Positions 24,734-34,012 of a stretch of 64,000 bases of DNA are shown one piece after another. How positions within the stretch are numbered: the stretch's first letter is position 1; each line of letters begins with the position of its first letter. A program made the position numbers and the translations under genes. This DNA is from Coniochaeta sp. PMI_546 (lineage: Eukaryota > Ascomycota > Sordariomycetes > Coniochaetales > Coniochaetaceae): NCBI GenBank assembly GCA_021432605.1, contig MU271146.1, forward strand, positions 1 through 64,000, given 5' to 3'. Under the pieces are notes generated by a model, which worked only from the letters and a program-made list of their open reading frames with translations, was not told the origin of the DNA and did not search any database.

Positions 24734-25124
24734 TATTACAAATTTATAAGTAACGGAGGATACCCCGCTAATAGATAAAGAATATATATACGAGGCTTAT
24801 CGTATTATATAGGTAAGGGACTTTAGGTTACGTAACTGATTATTATAATCGTAATAATTAGGAAGGATTATAGTCGGTACGATTATAGCTATCGCTATAA
24901 TTATTATAATCTTTACTAGTATATAAGAAAGAGTCTTTCGGGATTCCGTTATAGGTAGTTCTTGATTACCTAGTAATTAATCTAAATATTCAATCGAGGT
25001 TATTATTGAATAAGATACTTGTCTTAACGATATTAGAATAAAGATTATTTGTTATACCTTAACTTACTTACCTTAAGTAATAGAACTTATCTTCTAATCC
25101 TTAGCCCGTCTTAGGATCGTTATA
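24734..25124 (+). repeat. Last (3') LTR of composite
   Basis: A 391-bp LTR from TATTACAAATTT to GATCGTTATA, preceded by the purine tract. Right after it, element A resumes with the 5-bp duplication CTTAG and then its reverse-complement gag-pol sequence. Confidence 0.9.
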
Positions 25125-26395
25125 CTTAGTTTCTCTTATATATACTAAATATAACGGTAAAAGATATACGAATTTTACGAAATCTAATTATAGTAAACCG
25201 AGTTAATATATACCGATTTGTAATCTTTATATAAAGGTATTTGTTTTTCTTCGATTTCGTCTTATTTTTGGTCTAATAAGTTAATTAGATACGTTACGTT
25301 TATAATATCGTACTTTAATATTATTATTAAGTCGACTTCTTTTCCCGGTAATCTAAAAAATACCTCGTATTATTATTCTTTACGTATTATCGCGATAATA
25401 CGGGATCTTTCGTCTTTTATTATTATTTAAGCCTTATTTTCAGGGATTAGTTTTTAAGCTTTTTTAAATTAGCGATACTTATTAACGTAATATCTTTGTT
25501 TCTTATAATTAAAGTATTTACTCTTTTTCCTAAGCTAATTTCGTTAAGTAACGTTTAGGTCTATAGGTCCCGGATAAGAACTTATAACCGTAGATCGTTT
25601 CTTTCCTAAATTAGCGGTTTCTTTTATCGTCTAAAGAGTTTTTCCTTTTCCTTTTTCGAATCTTCGTTTATATAATCGATTATCGATCTTAATTATAAAC
25701 GCGATATATTTATATAAGGTATCCGGTCGATCTTTCTTATTAAATTTATCTTTAACGTTATCCCGTAATCTTTTATAAAAATAAAAGAATAAGGCTTATT
25801 CTCCTAAATTAAACTTGGCCGTAATTCGTTTAAACTTTACCGTATATATTCTTACCGAACTTTTCTATCTTAAAGACAAAAGTTATCGTTCTATTAATCT
25901 TTATTTATTAGGATTACCGAAGGTTTCCTTAAGTTTTTCGAATAGTAAGTCGACGTTTGAAAATATAACGCGGGTTTCCGGCTTCCGTCTTTCTTAGTTT
26001 AATTAGTTATTTAGAAAATCCCGAAAACTAGGTTCGAATTATTCGGCCGCCTTCCCTTTTAATAGGTTTTTTATATAAATTGCCTTTTCGTACTTCCGGG
26101 GAAAAGATTTCGAATATATCTTAAAATATATATATACTTAGGTAATAAAGGCTTACAACCCTTTTTTATTCCTATTATAAGACTTAAGACGCGGGGCCTT
26201 AATCTTAACCGTAAGGTCGATTTTAGGTCCTTCTTTAAGAATAACGATCTCCGTTTATAATTATACGATTATTACTATTAGATCGTTCGCTTAAACCTAG
26301 GCCTAAGTTATAAAGGCTTACTAAAGTACGGGTATTCCGGATATTATATTAGCTATTTAATATAAGGTTAACTTACCGAATAAGAGTAATCAAAA
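25125..26395 (-). pseudogene. gag and 5' pol part of element A
   Basis: The reverse complement of this stretch aligns with 15578-16870 of element B, including gag and the segment after the zinc knuckle. It is the upstream part of A, cut off from the rest of A (10502-15186) by the composite insertion. RIP has removed most start codons and introduced stops. Confidence 0.85.
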
Positions 26396-26786
26396 TATAA
26401 CGATCTTAAGATAGGTTAAGGATTAGAAAATAAGTTCTATTACTTAAGGTAAGTAAGTTAAGGTATAATAAGTAGTCTTTATTTTAATATCGTTAAGATA
26501 AATATCTTATTTAATAATAACCTCGATTGAATATTTAGATTAATTATTAGGTAATCAAGAACTATCTATAACGGAATCTAAAAAGACTCTTTCTTATATA
26601 TTTATAGAAACTATAGTAATTATAACGATAGTTATAATCGTACCGACCGTAATCTTCCCTAATTATTACGATTATAATAATTAGTTACGTAATTTAAGGT
26701 CCTTTGTTTATATAGCGCGATAAGCCTCGTATATATATCTCTTATCTATTAACGGGGTATTCTTTATCGTTTATAAGTCTATAATA
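26396..26786 (-). repeat. 5' LTR of element A
   Basis: A 391-bp partner of the LTR at 10111-10501. On the plus strand it starts TATAACGATCTTAAG and ends GTCTATAATA. The duplication ATCTT follows at 26787-26791. Confidence 0.9.
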
Positions 26787-26791
26787 ATCTT
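26787..26791. repeat. Target-site duplication of outer element, right copy
   Basis: ATCTT is identical to 10106-10110, confirming that 10111-26786 was a single insertion event before the inner block arrived. Confidence 0.85.
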
Positions 26792-27369
26792 ATTTTACAT
26801 CTTTACATTTTTTATCTAGTTCGTACCCGATAACTATATAACGTAGTCTTTTAATTTACAATCGATATATAATACTCTAAGTCTTTTTAATATATATAAG
26901 TTAATATATATAAACTATATGGTAATAGTTTTCGATTATTACTTTTATTAAGTAATAGTTTTCGATTTTTTTATAATGTTTTAAATATCGTTAAATATAC
27001 TTTCTATTTTCGTTTTAAGTATAAAAACTTTATTATAAATATTTCTAACTTTTTATAAGTAAGATCTTCGTAGGTAATTAAGGTATAAGGCTTAGATTTA
27101 AGACGGATCCTAAATCTAACCTTTTAGTATTATCCTATATAACTTTTCTATAAGTATAAGAGTAGTTAGTAAAAACTCGAAGTAGGTTAGTAAAAAGTAT
27201 TAAGATAAGAAATAGGATAAGTAGGGAAGCCTAACTACTTAGCTATGTAGTAAGGGAAAAGGCTAATGAGAGCTGATAAGGGCTGACGTAGGGTGAGCCG
27301 AAGTTGAGCCGAGGGGAGTTTAGCCCCTAAAAGCGGCGAGCACGCTAACCAAAAAGTTGGTCAAGTTTG

Positions 27370-28277
27370 ACCGCCGGATACCACGTCATGAGAGATATAA
27401 TTCACGTTGGTGAATATGTACAATCTCTAAGGCCAATGCGTGGAAAGACCCTGTCAAGACTGAAAATGGGCATGGGTACGAGAACGTGCCGATCATCCGT
27501 CTATCAACTTTTAAGCTTAGAAATTTCCCCCAACGAGGGACTTGCAAGTCTGCGGTCCCTCGAGCAGCGGCAAGGGGTCACTGTTTATGATCCTCCTCAA
27601 GATGGTAGAATTGCAAGGCGGAAGGATTCTGGTGGACGATTGGGACATGGGAACGTTTCAGCGACGTTCGATCCCATTTCAATGTCATCCCACAGAACTC
27701 TTACTTCCTTCAGGGTACAGTCAGGTTCAATCTCGACCCACGAGGACAGAGTAACGACGCTGCTCTTGAAGGAGCGATCAAGAGGGTTGGCTTGTGGGAG
27801 AAGACGGAGTCAATAGGAGGTCTGAACGGCGAACTCATCATGTCCATGTGGTCGAGGGGTGAAAGACAGCTGCTGAGTCTGGCCAGGGCATCACTTGTCC
27901 CCAGCAAGCTTCTCATTTTTAATGAGGCTATGAGCAAGTAAGTACTAGTCTGGCCTTGTTTCTGCTCCCATCCAACCCCTTGAATTATCCTTGTTTCCCT
28001 TCGTCACTCCTAGTCACTCCAGCTTGTCTTGTTCCCTTAGCTAACAAGTGCGATTCTGAGCGTCGATGAACACACAGAAGCCCTTATGCAGGAAACCATA
28101 TTCACCGAGTTCAAAGATCGAACCATCATCGCCATTATGCATCGATATACCTGTATTGAGCACTTCGATAGGGTTCTGGTTATGAAGAACGGGAGCATGG
28201 TAGAGTTTGACACGCCTGCGACGCTTTTGGGCAGAGCAGACTCGGCTCTTCGCAAGCTCTACGATGCCAAATCCTAG
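27370..28277 (+). pseudogene. Relic of an ABC transporter C-terminal nucleotide-binding domain (ABCC/MRP type)
   Basis: Homology to the second NBD of a full-size ABC transporter continues over three frames. NVPIIR is read in one frame (from 27480). ISPNEGLA follows in a second, then the Walker A GPSSSGKGSL (from about 27550) in a third. FNVIPQNSYFLQGT (from 27678) returns to the first. The signature region reads SMWSRGERQLLSLARA, and Walker B reads LLIFNEA with Asn in place of the usual Asp. An intron (27938-28048, GTAAGT...AACAAG) still splices in frame to AILSVDEHTEALMQ and runs through the H-loop region (IIAIMHRY) to the stop after LRKLYDAKS. At least three frameshifts and loss of everything upstream make it a dead fragment. 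It is not RIP-mutated although it abuts the AT-rich block. Confidence 0.85.
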
Positions 28278-28829
28278 ACTACCTAAGAAGCGTCCTCAGG
28301 GTGTTGGAAACGGAGATAGGCACAAACCGGGAGAGTCGATAAACTTAATAGTCAACCCGCTCGCCAACCAAGGGTATCGCTGCTCTTGCGACGAGAATTG
28401 TGAACTAGGGGGTCCTGTCATGCTGGTGAAATGTTGCGTTACACGGTAATCATTTTGCATCCCCCTACTCTTTAATTCATCTTACCTAGCTAGCCTCTTC
28501 AAAATCGCGTAAGGCTCAGCGGCATTATCGTAACGCTTTTGACAAAATAGACTAGACTTAGTTGTTGAAGCTAAAACTACTTGATCATCACAGCTATCGA
28601 CCTGAGTTGTGCTTGGCTAGATATTAGGTTCATGTGCTCCAGTGCAAGTCAGACCGAATCGTATCACCTTTGAGCTTTTTTAGTCTAGTCTAGAATCTTC
28701 AGTCTGCAGGCAAATGAAATCGTGGGTTGATACCAACTAAATAAAATTTCTGCGACGTAGTCTAATAGCCAAAAGAAGAAGTGAAAACAGCACCATCGAA
28801 GTATTAACGAACCTAGGTTTCCTCCCCAC
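28278..28829. other. Convergent spacer, no gene seen
   Basis: This 550 bp separates the ABC relic from the 3' end of a secreted-protein gene. Short open frames here are not supported by composition or motifs. It probably holds the 3' untranslated region of the minus-strand gene. Confidence 0.45.
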
Positions 28830-29660
28830 TCAAGGACGGCCAGCAGGCCAATAAGTACCAAACCGCCCATTTGCAGACGCAATAACAGGGCTTCCGTGGC
28901 TATCATCAACATAAACATAGTTAACACCAACCTTCTGAATCTCCCAGTCACGCGGAATAGTGTTGATCGACCCATCCCCATTTTCAGTATACTTGAGAAC
29001 CCACTGCCCGTCGTTCTTCATATCATAAGCACCCGTCGGTGCGCCGTCGAGGATCCACTGCGTGAATCCTTTCCAGGCACCGGAGTTGTCGAGCGACCAG
29101 GTCAAGACACCCCCGTCACAACCGCGGATCAGGGACACGTCGGCCCAACCTACGCCAGCACCGTCGTAACTGATCTCGAACCACGATGCTAGTAGCTGAG
29201 GCTGTCCGTTGAGCATGCTGCTGTCGACACCGCGGACGATGCGGCCCTCGAAGCCGTCGGGCAGGGACACGAACTGGGTCTCGCCCTTGTTGATCCAGAC
29301 GTACTTGTACGGCACGTAGTCGCAGCTATTATGGTAGATGTAGAAGCCGCGCCAGTCGCTGTCGGCGTTGGTGATTGTCACCCCCTTGCCGCCGTTATCG
29401 GTTTCACCCCAGGTGAAAGTTGGGGAGCTGTTGCACTGCCAGCGCTTGACGATGCTTTCGGCAGCCGTGGTGTTGTCCGTGCCGCGGTGTAGACCGCCTT
29501 TTTGGTAGCTCTTGAAGCTGGATTGCGGGACGGAAGTTATGGCTGCAATGTCTGGCTCTCCGATGGAGGTACGAGCTGAGATAGGAGTGACGCGCTCGAA
29601 AGAAGGGATAGCGGTCGCTACGACTGCGAGGCCGGTGATGGAAAGGAGTGACTTGAGCAT
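28830..29660 (-). CDS. Secreted protein of unknown function, 276 aa
   Basis: A single exon. The start at 29660 (MLKSLLSITGL...) was chosen because it gives a clear signal peptide (about residues 1-18) and lies about 45 bp downstream of a TATATATA box; a frame-extending start at 29744 would lie upstream of that box. After a pro-like segment ending at VKRW (possible Kex2-type KR site, about residue 72) comes a compact domain rich in aromatic and glycine residues with TFTWGETDNG, GRIVRGVDSS and SWFEISYDG, and cysteines in CNSS, SCDYVP and RGCDGG. It resembles a widespread but functionally unnamed family of ascomycete extracellular proteins with a GRIVRG core. I do not assign an activity. It lies between the ABC relic and a long intergenic region. 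Confidence 0.8.
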   Translation of the reverse strand: MLKSLLSITGLAVVATAIPSFERVTPISARTSIGEPDIAAITSVPQSSFKSYQKGGLHRGTDNTTAAESIVKRWQCNSSPTFTWGETDNGGKGVTITNADSDWRGFYIYHNSCDYVPYKYVWINKGETQFVSLPDGFEGRIVRGVDSSMLNGQPQLLASWFEISYDGAGVGWADVSLIRGCDGGVLTWSLDNSGAWKGFTQWILDGAPTGAYDMKNDGQWVLKYTENGDGSINTIPRDWEIQKVGVNYVYVDDSHGSPVIASANGRFGTYWPAGRP

Positions 29661-29702
29661 CGCGATTTCGGGAGGAGTAGCGTGCCCACAAGCAAAAGGA
29701 GT

Positions 29703-29711
29703 GTATATATA
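29703..29711 (-). promoter_or_regulatory. TATA box of the secreted-protein gene
   Basis: The plus strand reads gtatatata here; the minus strand gives TATATATA about 45 bp upstream of the ATG at 29660. Position and sequence fit a core promoter with a short leader. Confidence 0.5.
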
Positions 29712-31401
29712 GACTAAGTGCGAATGCCTGGCGATCAATGCCAAGTATATCGAAAGAAAAGAAGAACTGTTGCTTCGAATGGGTACAGTGACTATTTAGA
29801 CAGAATATCCTCCGCGTTGGGACGCCATAATATCACCGCGGCTTGTCATTCCCATGATATCCACTGCCAGTTCAACGTAGCAGCTGGCCATGTTCAACAA
29901 ATGAAGCCTTCTTGAGATATTGATCCGATGTCACGTCTGTTCGCGGCTCGCTACCCAGCGGTTGGTCGGGAACGGTTGGCATTACCTCGATAATCTCGGC
30001 CGTTGAGTCTGGATGCGGATGGACGGATGCCCAGTGGATACATCCTCCGTCTTGAAGCAGGCAGGAGATTCCATGGGCAGACACTGTTCTTCGGCTGAAA
30101 GGTCTAGCCTAGGTGTCAAGATATAGGTTCGGTGTGCAGGATGCGGTCTTTTGCTCGAAATGTAACCCCCTTTTGGCTCCTTATATCTTCTAACGTTGTG
30201 GTGAAGGATTTGGGAGGGGCCGTACCGAGATTATGCTTACTGCATCACGGAACTGCTGCCTATTGGTATGTGCCATTGAAGGAATATCCATTGGCACCTC
30301 GCATACGCGCTATCGACTGCGCGGAAACCAGCAGACCATTAACTCCTTTCGTCAATCTACTACCGTGGCAAGCAATGTTACGTAGCCGAGGGGACTAGAC
30401 TTACTCCTTAAAATTGTCTCTTGTTTTATTTCTGGCATTCAAACTCAAGATGCTTGTAGCCGCACAATTCGTGAGTTGCGGCGGAAACCAGAATAGTTTT
30501 TCTTGCTCTTCGTGCTTGGCATGTTGATTTTGTCATAATTCCATACCTGTACCCTCACCTGTCTCGATGGAAATACTTTCGTTTCTTCTATTCATCTGAG
30601 CTACCTGGCTAGACCCACATATCTATGGCTACTTTGAAAAGTTGATAGGCACTGTTTGTGTTATAGGTTTGCCGATGCTTGAGGCGGGAGGCCATCAGGT
30701 ACTCGCACGTTTGTAGAGTCGTTCCGCATTGGCGACTCGAGTGATAGACCAAGGGTTTCTTGCATCTGATCCATTGGAACTCAATGTTCGTTTCATAACT
30801 GGGCATTAAACCTGGGAACGGTATATGTCCAGTCTTGTCTACGACTTTGCAGACATACTCTTGCTTGGCGCGAACCGAGAGTTGTGCCCGGACACTTCGG
30901 ATTGGCTTTGGCGCGGATTCGCCGTTACGTAGATGGCTTTGACGTCGGCGGAGGGAGCTACGTTGATCTTTTGCGTTGCTCGTGAGAGATAGCAGACGCT
31001 TGTTCTGGAAGACGATATTCATGCCGATCTAGAACTTAGATGCCCGAGTGGAGTTGCTCATGGTAGCGGTTGGCAGCACAGACAAGAAAATGTGCAATCC
31101 TCACCTTGATATATGCTAGCAACTCTCGAAAGCATAAAAGAATAAGAGAACAGGGTGTTTTCAAGACCGTTGAGAGTACTTCAACTGTGTAGTGACGGAG
31201 GTATGCTTGGTACCTCTATGCACACACGGAGAATTTGACAAACTTTGCCGATGTCGGTGCCGAGATCTCGCCGGGCCTGACGTAACAGGGCATTTAAGAC
31301 TGGCCCGGCATAGGAACATGGGTGAAGGACTCGAATCGAAATATGAGCATTATTCACATCCATAATCTTCTCTCAAACCTCTGTTAAGTGAAGGTGGCGT
31401 T
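29712..31401. other. Divergent intergenic region
   Basis: This 1.7 kb lies between the secreted protein (-) and the MFS transporter (+). A 137-codon open frame at 31022-30609 on the minus strand (basic, no recognisable motif, no signal peptide) is the only candidate and I do not call it. Nothing else is seen apart from presumed promoters at each end. Confidence 0.4.
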
Positions 31402-32945
31402 ATGGCCGAGAAGGATGCGCAGGTCAGCGAGCCAGCACCCGCGGAACAAACTGACTTGGCACCACCACAAGCTCCGTTGCCCGTTCATTCCATATTCCCA
31501 AGATGGCAACGTATCATTTACGTCTACATTGCATCGCTGGCGGCCTTCGCATCGCCAGTTTCGTCGAGTATCTACTACCCGGCTATGTCTTCCCTGGCTC
31601 ACGATCTCAACACGTCTCTGACCAACATCAGCTTCACCATAACAGCTTACATGGTACGCATGTTGTACGTCTTGAACATATTTCATGTATCGCTAATGTC
31701 TATAAGATCTTTCAAGGTGTCGCGCCAACTATTGTGGGCGGCTTCTCGGACCGAGTCGGCCGCCGACCGGCCTATTTCCTTTCCTTCACCGTATTCATGG
31801 GCGCTAACGTTGGCCTCGCCCTACAATCAAACTATGCCGCACTTCTAGTTCTCCGCTGTCTCCAGAGTTGCGGCAGCAGCGGTACAGTTGCTCTGTCGAG
31901 CGCTGTGGTTTCGGACGTTGCTACGAGGCAGGAGAGAGGTAGCTATATCGGGTTGGCCGCCCTCGGCAGCTCGATGGGGCCAGCATTGGGCCCGCTGATA
32001 GGGGGCTTGTTGGATCACTTTCTAGGTTGGAGAGCGATCTTCTGGTTTTTGACGATCTTTGGTGGCATAATGTTACTGGTCTTCCTTGTCTTTATTCCAG
32101 AGACTTGCCGAAACGTTGTAGGCAATGGGTCCCTCCCGCCACAGTGGTGGAATAGGCCACTTATTGAGCTTGTCCGGCTAAGGAAGTCATCCTCGTCGTC
32201 AGCGCCCGTCATAACAACGGAAAGATCTACCAGAAAGCGTCCCGGCCTGCTATCCACCATACCAATCATCCTGGACAAGGAGTCCTTTCTCAGCATGTTC
32301 TTCAGCGGTATCATCTACACAGGATATTATATAATTCTCACTGGGCTTCCACAGCAACTCGAGTCGACCTACAACTACAACTCCATCCAGGTGGGCCTCT
32401 GTTACCTGCCTATCGGCTTTGGACCTATGATCATTAGGCCAGTCATCGGCCGCATTATGGACTCCAACTTTAGACGCCACGCGCGAAGGCAGGGTGTCGA
32501 AATCTTACAAGATCGCCAACAGAGCATTGACGGATTTCCCATCGAGCGAGCAAGGTTAGAGACATCGTTAGTCATGGTCTACCTCTCCAGCGCAGCTATC
32601 ATACCGTACGGGTGGACCATGAGCTTAGATCACCCACCTTTGCCTGCTGCTCTCGTTCTTCTCTTTGTCCTAGGCGTGTGCCTCTCGGCAGCGTTTCAGC
32701 CCCTGACGGCACTGCTTGTCGACATTAATCCGCGGAGCCCCGCTGCCGCGACGGCTGCTCACCAGTTTGTACGTTGCGTTCTCGGTGCAGCTGGAGTCGC
32801 CGTTGTGAATCCAATGCTCAACGGGATTGGTAGGGGATGGACGAGCACCCTCATTGCGCTGGTTTGGGTGGTTTTCAGCGCGTGCTGGTGGGCGGTTATA
32901 TATTGGGGCCCGAAGTGGAGGAAGCAAAAAGGAGACCGCGAGTGA
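31402..32945 (+). CDS. MFS drug:H+ antiporter (DHA1 type), 496 aa
   Basis: Exons 31402-31653 and 31707-32945 are joined across a 53-bp intron in frame. About twelve hydrophobic segments are visible. The first begins near residue 38 (IYVYIASLAAFAS) and carries the SSSIYYPA motif of the DHA1 fungal multidrug group. GGFSDRVGRRPAY is motif A between helices 2 and 3, and LGSSMGPALGPLIGG is the antiporter motif C in helix 5. A cytoplasmic loop with Ser/Arg runs follows helix 6 (RKSSSSSAPV, RSTRKRPG). The second half ends in a short basic tail (KWRKQKGDRE). It most resembles the Qdr/Dtr1-like plasma-membrane exporters of small toxic molecules or polyamines; the substrate cannot be told. It stands alone, with no biosynthetic genes beside it, so a cluster-export role is not supported. 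Confidence 0.88.
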
Positions 32946-33277
32946 CTCTCATGACACCTAGAGGACGGTGAAGATACAACTGTAGAATATGCACATACAC
33001 AGGTGAACCTCGTGGACGTTTGACTTGCATTCACCCATAGCCTGAGTGCTGTCTGACCTCAGCAAGTCATGAACACACCATTGATGTCTTTGCTCTTCGA
33101 CCGAGACTAGACAGAATGGGTTTGAACCGTGGCGAAGCTTGTAACAGACCCCTAACCAAGGTGTAAACACGGTGTGAGTGTATGGGGCTCTGTCCAAAAT
33201 ATCAATGGAGAATCACTAGTAACTGTTGTACGTGGCCGTGTAAATGCTTATCAATTTATTCAAGCTATGCAGCCCAT
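32946..33277. other. Convergent 3' spacer
   Basis: A 332-bp spacer between the MFS gene and the AA1-like gene. It should contain both transcription ends; no gene is visible. Confidence 0.45.
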
Positions 33278-34012
33278 TCAGAGCAACGTTATGTCCAGAC
33301 AAATATCAATAGCTGTTTCCTTGTCCTGAGTACATCGGCGCGTAAACTGGTCCTCGCTGGGCAAAGACGTGCATGTGATGGGGATAGTATCCGAGCCAGA
33401 AGCCTGAAACAATATCCTAACAACATGGCAGTCAGTTCGAACTCTAGGACGGAAGTTAGGTATTAACTCACGGTTCCTTATCATAACAAATCCAAGTCTC
33501 GTTGAAGGTCAGCTCGTTGATCTGAGCGTTGTACTGAAATGAGGCTTTGGTGGTCTGGTTCGCGTTCACATTGGTGCAGTCGTACCATATGTACGGATCT
33601 GACCCGATGCCGTTTGGTGTCAGCGCGACTCCCTGTGCTGCACAGAGCGAGTCGATGCCGGTTGCCGAGTTGATGATGTGGAAGCTAATGGAGGTGTTTT
33701 GACCTTGGAGAGGGCTACCACCGTATATTGTAGTGTTGGATATCGTTAGGTTGCCCAGATGTAGGGATTCGGATGTACATCCCATCTCGGTCGTGTTAGG
33801 TGGGATTGCTATGCCAGACATGATATCGGGGACTTTATTTCGACGCTCAGTGCATGCTGGCGGTGATGCAACCATTGAACGACCTTTGATGCTATCTATG
33901 GCTCTGTGTGTCCGCTAGTTAGAACAGGACGAGATATCTAAGGTGGAATGACTGACGTCGACATTTTAAATAGCCATATCAATGACAGGAATAAATACAA
34001 ACGACTTTCCAT
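33278..34012 (-). CDS. Small secreted AA1-like-domain protein, about 208 aa, three exons (first exon tentative)
   Basis: The central exon (33903-33472) and last exon (33416-33278) join across a 55-bp GTGAG...TTAG intron. The splice extends the protein past an apparent stop after CYDKEP into ILFQASGSDTIPITC and two more cysteines, ending ICLDITLL. The body (CTSESLHLGNLTISN, YIWYDCTN, FNETWICYD) has the Cys and beta-strand pattern of AA1-like secreted ascomycete proteins, with several N-glycosylation sites. The open frame at 33875 has no signal peptide. A first exon 34012-33957 (MESRLYLFLSLIW...) would supply one and joins in frame at ACACAG, with a CTAAC branch-like site, but needs a less usual GTCAGT donor. 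The last two exons are solid; the first exon is inference. Confidence 0.62.

Larger units (their letters stand above)
15187..25124 (+). mobile_element. Nested composite retrotransposon: full element B plus 5'-deleted element C sharing an LTR
   Basis: Three LTRs (15187-15577, 21557-21948 and 24734-25124) bracket one full internal region (15578-21556) and one internal region lacking its first 3.2 kb (21949-24733). The middle LTR serves as 3' LTR of B and 5' LTR of C. The whole block is bounded by the CCTAG/CTTAG duplication in element A and lies opposite to A. It therefore behaves as a single insertion that either arrived as a tandem or became one by recombination between LTRs. All parts carry RIP damage, though B retains somewhat more CA/TG than A. 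Confidence 0.85.
10111..26786 (-). mobile_element. Outer Ty3/gypsy chromovirus (element A), RIP-inactivated and split by a nested insertion
   Basis: The element lies on the minus strand, with its 3' LTR at 10111-10501 and its 5' LTR at 26396-26786. The internal part runs 26395-25125 and, after the nested insertion, 15186-10502. Removing the insertion gives about 6.73 kb, close to the 6.76 kb of the inner full-length copy. A reverse-complement polypurine tract (ttatccccctcttctttt) abuts the 3' LTR at 10502. gag and the start of pol lie in 25125-26395; RT, RNase H, integrase and chromodomain segments lie in 10502-15186. The internal sequence aligns with element B on the other strand. Many stop codons from RIP show that it is dead. 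It is flanked by a perfect ATCTT duplication, so it inserted as one unit. Confidence 0.9.
9950..27300. other. AT-rich, RIP-mutated isochore
   Basis: Across 17 kb the sequence is AT-rich, almost lacks CA and TG, is full of TA, and keeps C mainly in CG. Frames that can be recognised are riddled with TAG and TAA where Trp and Gln codons would stand. This is the known signature of repeat-induced point mutation in Pezizomycotina. Almost all of it (10111-26786) is nested retrotransposon. The 160 bp on the left (9950-10110) and about 510 bp on the right (26792-27300) are equally AT-rich and are either older target DNA or RIP spreading from the repeat. No functional gene is present; short open frames near 22.4 and 25.8 kb are shadows of degraded pol and gag. 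Confidence 0.9.

Noticed and set aside
29661-29744. Upstream ATG extending the secreted protein by 28 residues
   Set aside because: It would place the start upstream of the TATA box and destroy the signal peptide position.
30609-31022. 137-codon minus-strand open frame
   Set aside because: Basic composition without motif; no supporting splice or start context.
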